A DNA stretch of 19,408 bases from CAZXBB01 sp964638815 (GTDB lineage: Bacteria; Planctomycetota; Phycisphaerae; Phycisphaerales; SM1A02), in the NCBI GenBank assembly GCA_964638815.1, contig CAZXBB010000166.1:1-19408 (forward strand). Reading direction: 5' to 3'. Below are positions 16,629 through 19,408 of the stretch, piece after piece (position 1 is the first letter of the stretch; each line of letters begins with the position of its first letter). The notes below the pieces were generated by a model. That model did no database searches. It saw only the letters and a list, made by a program, of their open reading frames with translations, and was not told where the DNA came from. The position numbers and the translations under genes are program-made.

Positions 16629-17327
16629 ATGAGTGAAGCAGCCTGTCGCCAGTGCGGGAAGACGGTGTCCCTCGACGCGTTCCCGACGGGAGAGTTCGTC
16701 TGTCCCGAGTGCGGCTGGCGCGAGCTCATGCCGAACGCCGTGGCTCAGCGACCGCGGTCACGGCGCGCGACGCACGGAGGGCTCGGTGACGAGGACGGCT
16801 GCGACAGCGCAACCGCGACGCTCGATCCGCCGGACGACGGCGCGCCGCAGCACGAGCCGGAAACGGCCATGGAAACCGCGACCTTCCCCGGCGTCGAGGC
16901 GTCAACGCCCTTCGAAGCCGTTGACGTCGACGAGCTCGGCGCGATGTCGGGCGAGGATTTCACCATCTGGTGTGCGCGTCTGCTCACCCGCTTCGGGTTC
17001 GGCGTGACGCGCGAGGCGGACGACGAGCTGCGGGAATGCGACCTGCGTGTCACGCGCGACGGTGAGACGATCTTCGTGGACTGCGTCAGCCTCGCCCCGG
17101 ACGAGATCGTCGATCGCCGGACCTGCCAGCGTCTCGTCGGTGCGATGGTCGGCGGCGGCGCGCGCCGCGGCATCGTGATGACGCCAGGCACGTGCGGCGA
17201 CGGCTGCTACGCCTTCGTCGAGCGACTCGGCGGCGACTACGTCATCGACTTCATCGGCGGCGCGCGTCTCGAGGAGACCGTGCAGGAGATGATGACCGGG
17301 CCGCTGGCGGTCTGGTGGAAGGGGTAG
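16629..17327 (+). CDS. Zinc-ribbon protein with a degenerate Mrr-like domain (232 aa)
   Basis: ATG 16629 follows GGAG at 16617-16620 with 8-base spacing. The N-terminus has a zinc ribbon: C6-x2-C9 and C25-x2-C28, the second as CPECGW. A polar, acidic linker covers about 40-100. From residue 106 the pattern MSGEDFTIWCARLLTRFGFGV, a Gly-containing turn, ECDLRV and a long core strand matches the start of Mrr-type (restriction-endonuclease-fold) domains. D138 aligns with the conserved Asp. The following strand, where Mrr has Q/E-x-K, reads V150-D151-C152-V153, so the catalytic lysine is absent. GARRGIVMTPGTC fits the later Mrr core. It is therefore more likely a nucleic-acid-binding or regulatory relative than an active nuclease. 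No modification or partner gene lies next to it. Confidence 0.75.
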   Translation: MSEAACRQCGKTVSLDAFPTGEFVCPECGWRELMPNAVAQRPRSRRATHGGLGDEDGCDSATATLDPPDDGAPQHEPETAMETATFPGVEASTPFEAVDVDELGAMSGEDFTIWCARLLTRFGFGVTREADDELRECDLRVTRDGETIFVDCVSLAPDEIVDRRTCQRLVGAMVGGGARRGIVMTPGTCGDGCYAFVERLGGDYVIDFIGGARLEETVQEMMTGPLAVWWKG

Positions 17328-17645
17328 ACCGCAAGGGCCCTGCCCGGCCGGAGATTGCCGTCGCGGCCGGACGCCGCGCGGTGGGCGTGCGGGACGTACG
17401 TCCACGCAGGCCGATCGTCGCCCGCGCGGTCGTGCCGGATCGCGGAACAGATCGTGCATGAAGCCGCCGTCCGGATCCCGCGTTCCGAGCCAGCGTCCGA
17501 TCCAGCGGGATCGTGACGCGCGGCGGCGGACCGAAGCGATTACCGATTCAGACGCGATTGTGACCAAAACGGTCTGGTGCCGGGCGGAGGCGCCGGTATC
17601 GTGAGACGTCATGGGGGGTCGGGTCGACCTCAACGGGAGCATCCC
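17328..17645. other. 318-bp intergenic region before the sialidase-like gene
   Basis: No gene or terminator is evident; an open minus-strand frame through here is compositionally a shadow. Near its end lies TATCGT (17597-17602), a TANNNT-type -10 candidate 43 bp before the ATG at 17646. The leader carries GGGAG at 17635-17639. A clear -35 is absent. Confidence 0.4.
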
Positions 17646-19148
17646 ATGCGCGTTTCACGGTGCGGTGGTCGGGGGCGAATGTCGTTCGAAGCTCGTTCGC
17701 TTTCCGTCGGCGCGGCGCTCGCCTTCGTCGCCGTCGGCGTTTCCGCCCGCGCCGGTGGTCCGGCCGTCGGGCCGCAGGTGCGCGTGGACACGGTCGGCGG
17801 CACCGCCGGCGCGAACGAGACGACCGTGTCGGCGAGCGACGTCAACCCGAACGAGATCATCGCCGGCTGGAACGATTACCGGGAGAGCGGCGGCGTCCGA
17901 TCCGGCTTTTCGCTCAGCCTCGACGCGGGGCAGACCTGGACCGGGTTCATCCTGCGTCCGCCGGTCGGGAACCAGTGCGGCACCGAGGGCGATCCGATGA
18001 CTGCCTTCGATCCGCGCACCGGGACGTTGTGGGCGGGGGCGATCGCGTTCTGCGGCAACGGCGGCCTCTACATCGCGAAGAAGGATCCGGGCGCGACGGA
18101 GTTCGACCCGCCGGTGATGGCCGACACGGGGGGCGGGATCGACAAGGGATGGATGGTCGCGGGTCCGCGCCGCAATCAGCCCGACACCACGCGAGTGTTC
18201 TGCACGTACAACTTCGGCATCATCTGGTCTGACGACATGGGCGCAACCTGGACGAACCCCGTGTCGATCGGGTCGGGCATCGGCTTCCTTCCGCGGGTCG
18301 GACCCGACGGCGAGATCTACGTTGCGTACTGGGACTTCGGCACCGGGGTGCGGCTGCGGCGCAGCCTCGACGACGGCGCGTCCTTCACGTCCCATCTCAT
18401 CGCGACCCGCATGGACGTCTGGGGGACGCAGGACGGCTCGCGTTTCCCCGGCACGTTCCGCGTGCCGTCGATCAACTACTTCGACGTTGACGAGAACACC
18501 GGCCACCTGCACGCGTGCTACTTCGACACGACCGTTGCCGCCGACGGGCAGGCCGACGTCGACGTCTACTACACGCGGTCCTTCAACCAGGGGACGACCT
18601 GGGAAGCGCCGCGCGTGATCAACGGCGACAACGACCCGGCGGGCGACCAGTTCTTCTCGTGGCTCGAGGTCGATTCGGCGGGGCGCGTGCAGATCGTGTA
18701 CTTCGACTCCCGCAACACCGTGCAGAACGACAACACGGTTGACGGCATGTTCGACGCGTACTACGCGGTCAGCGAGGACGGCGGCGACACGTTCAGCGAG
18801 TTCCGCCTGACGCCCGATCCGTGGAACAGCGCCGACGACGGCATCATCGGCAGTTCACAGTTCCTCGGCGACTACCTCGGCATCGCGACGGGCGGCGACC
18901 GCGCGTACCCCGTGTACATCGACACGTCGAACGGCCGGTCGGAGCTCTATACGAACGTCATCGCGTTCGCGCAGGCGTGTCCCGCCGACTTCGACACGGA
19001 CGAGCTGGTCGGCATCGCGGACCTCATCGCGCTGCTCGAGGCGTGGGGTCCCTGCCTGCCGGCGTGCCCGTGGGACCTCGACGCAGATGGCAGCGTCGGC
19101 TTCACCGACATCGTCGCGTTGCTCGCGTCGTGGGGGCCGTGCCCGTAG
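17646..19148 (+). CDS. Secreted sialidase-like (BNR/Asp-box) propeller with dockerin-like C-terminus (500 aa)
   Basis: ATG 17646 has GGGAG six bases upstream; a second in-frame ATG (17679) has a poorer site. The signal peptide ends SARA near residue 36. Asp-box motifs S-x-D-x-G-x-[TS]-[WF] recur: SLDAGQTW, SDDMGATW, SLDDGASF, NQGTTW and SEDGGDTF, as in six-bladed sialidase/BNR propellers. Catalytic sialidase residues (Arg triad, Tyr/Glu pair) cannot be assigned, so enzyme activity is uncertain. Residues 445-500 hold two dockerin-like loops. The first is degenerate (DFDTDELVGIADL, no Gly at the loop turn); the second is regular (DLDADGSVGFTDIV). Each is flanked by Cys-Pro motifs. It shares this C-terminus with the three choice-of-anchor-B proteins, so the same sorting or partner system probably handles all four. 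Confidence 0.88.
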   Translation: MRVSRCGGRGRMSFEARSLSVGAALAFVAVGVSARAGGPAVGPQVRVDTVGGTAGANETTVSASDVNPNEIIAGWNDYRESGGVRSGFSLSLDAGQTWTGFILRPPVGNQCGTEGDPMTAFDPRTGTLWAGAIAFCGNGGLYIAKKDPGATEFDPPVMADTGGGIDKGWMVAGPRRNQPDTTRVFCTYNFGIIWSDDMGATWTNPVSIGSGIGFLPRVGPDGEIYVAYWDFGTGVRLRRSLDDGASFTSHLIATRMDVWGTQDGSRFPGTFRVPSINYFDVDENTGHLHACYFDTTVAADGQADVDVYYTRSFNQGTTWEAPRVINGDNDPAGDQFFSWLEVDSAGRVQIVYFDSRNTVQNDNTVDGMFDAYYAVSEDGGDTFSEFRLTPDPWNSADDGIIGSSQFLGDYLGIATGGDRAYPVYIDTSNGRSELYTNVIAFAQACPADFDTDELVGIADLIALLEAWGPCLPACPWDLDADGSVGFTDIVALLASWGPCP

Positions 19149-19193
19149 CGGAGAAGGCGCCACCGTCGAGTTGTCCAACCCCACCCGACTTCT

Positions 19194-19408
19194 GTGTGCC
19201 CCGGTCCTTGGCTCGGCAAGGGCCGGGTGGGCCACGAAGTTCTGAAGCCGTGGTTGCATGGGTAGCCCACCCGGCCCTGTCAGAGCACAGGACCGGGGCA
19301 CACTTCGATGAGGGCAAAGGGATGTCCGGTGTGCCCCGGTCCTTGGCTCGGCAAGGGCCGGGTGTGGGCAACGAACGTCGGAAGCCGTCGTTTCATGGGT
19401 ACACCACC
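19194..19408. repeat. REP-like palindromic repeat cluster (two direct, one inverted unit)
   Basis: A 36-bp core occurs identically at 19194-19229 and 19329-19364 and in inverted, diverged form at 19268-19303. Similarity continues about 40 bp past each direct core (GAAGCCGT, then CATGGGTA), giving units of about 80 bp; the second may run beyond the window. Each core folds: CCGGTCCTTG pairs with CAAGGGCCGG around a GCTCGG loop. The inverted copy replaces TTG/CAA with TGT/ACA, keeping the pairing. The outer sequence 19220-19232 also pairs perfectly with 19265-19277. Non-coding; position after a stop codon is typical of REP/BIME elements. No transposase is visible. Confidence 0.85.

Noticed and set aside
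16629..17327. Restriction-modification or defence island
   Set aside because: No methyltransferase, helicase, toxin or integrase lies nearby, and the Mrr-like active site looks degenerate.
16902..17642. Minus-strand gene between the Mrr-like and sialidase-like genes
   Set aside because: Most of it is antisense to the Mrr-like gene, and the rest lacks any recognisable domain or coding signature.

Overview
The window is very GC-rich DNA (about 70% by eye), with strong G/C preference at third codon positions. It most likely comes from a planctomycete of the Phycisphaerae/Phycisphaerales type. Four genes end in paired dockerin-like calcium loops (pattern DxDxDGxVxxxDxLxxLxxWG, bracketed by cysteines). 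Proteins with PD40 repeats, TPR arrays and squalene-cyclase-like repeats are also typical of that group. This assignment is an inference from protein style; there is no rRNA or other marker gene. I see no tRNA, rRNA, CRISPR array, transposase or phage gene.

Layout. (1) 1-2135: a 14-bp tandem repeat array sits directly upstream of a secreted NHL beta-propeller gene that looks leaderless. (2) 2136-7163: three tandem paralogous genes encode secreted choice-of-anchor-B-type propeller proteins with C-terminal dockerin-like repeats. Each has its own leader. The first has an 11-bp repeat array abutting a good -10 box, the second a 21-bp AT-rich dyad, and the third a dyad around its putative -10. A strong Rho-independent terminator separates the second from the third. 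(3) 7188-7865 (minus): a small four-helix membrane protein of unknown function, convergent with the third paralogue. (4) 8371-16417: a probable two-gene operon. The first gene is a long TPR protein with a signal peptide that is broken by a single in-frame TAG at codon 45. The second is a 1,581-residue membrane protein joining a TolB-like PD40 propeller, two further membrane helices, a disordered Pro/Ala/Arg linker of about 800 residues and a terpenoid-cyclase-fold C-terminus. (5) 16629-17327: a zinc-ribbon plus Mrr-like domain protein whose catalytic lysine position appears lost. (6) 17646-19148: a secreted sialidase-like (BNR/Asp-box) propeller with dockerin-like repeats. (7) 19194-19408: a cluster of REP-like palindromic units in both orientations, running off the window end.

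Functionally, most of the window encodes exported or envelope proteins built on beta-propellers (NHL, choice-of-anchor B, PD40, BNR). They probably bind or display at the cell surface rather than catalyse known metabolic steps. The TPR and PD40/cyclase-like pair resembles in parts list, though not in demonstrated homology, an envelope-spanning Tol-Pal-like machine. Short-period tandem arrays (11, 13, 14 and 15 bp) recur next to gene starts or ends and are the most consistent non-coding signal here.
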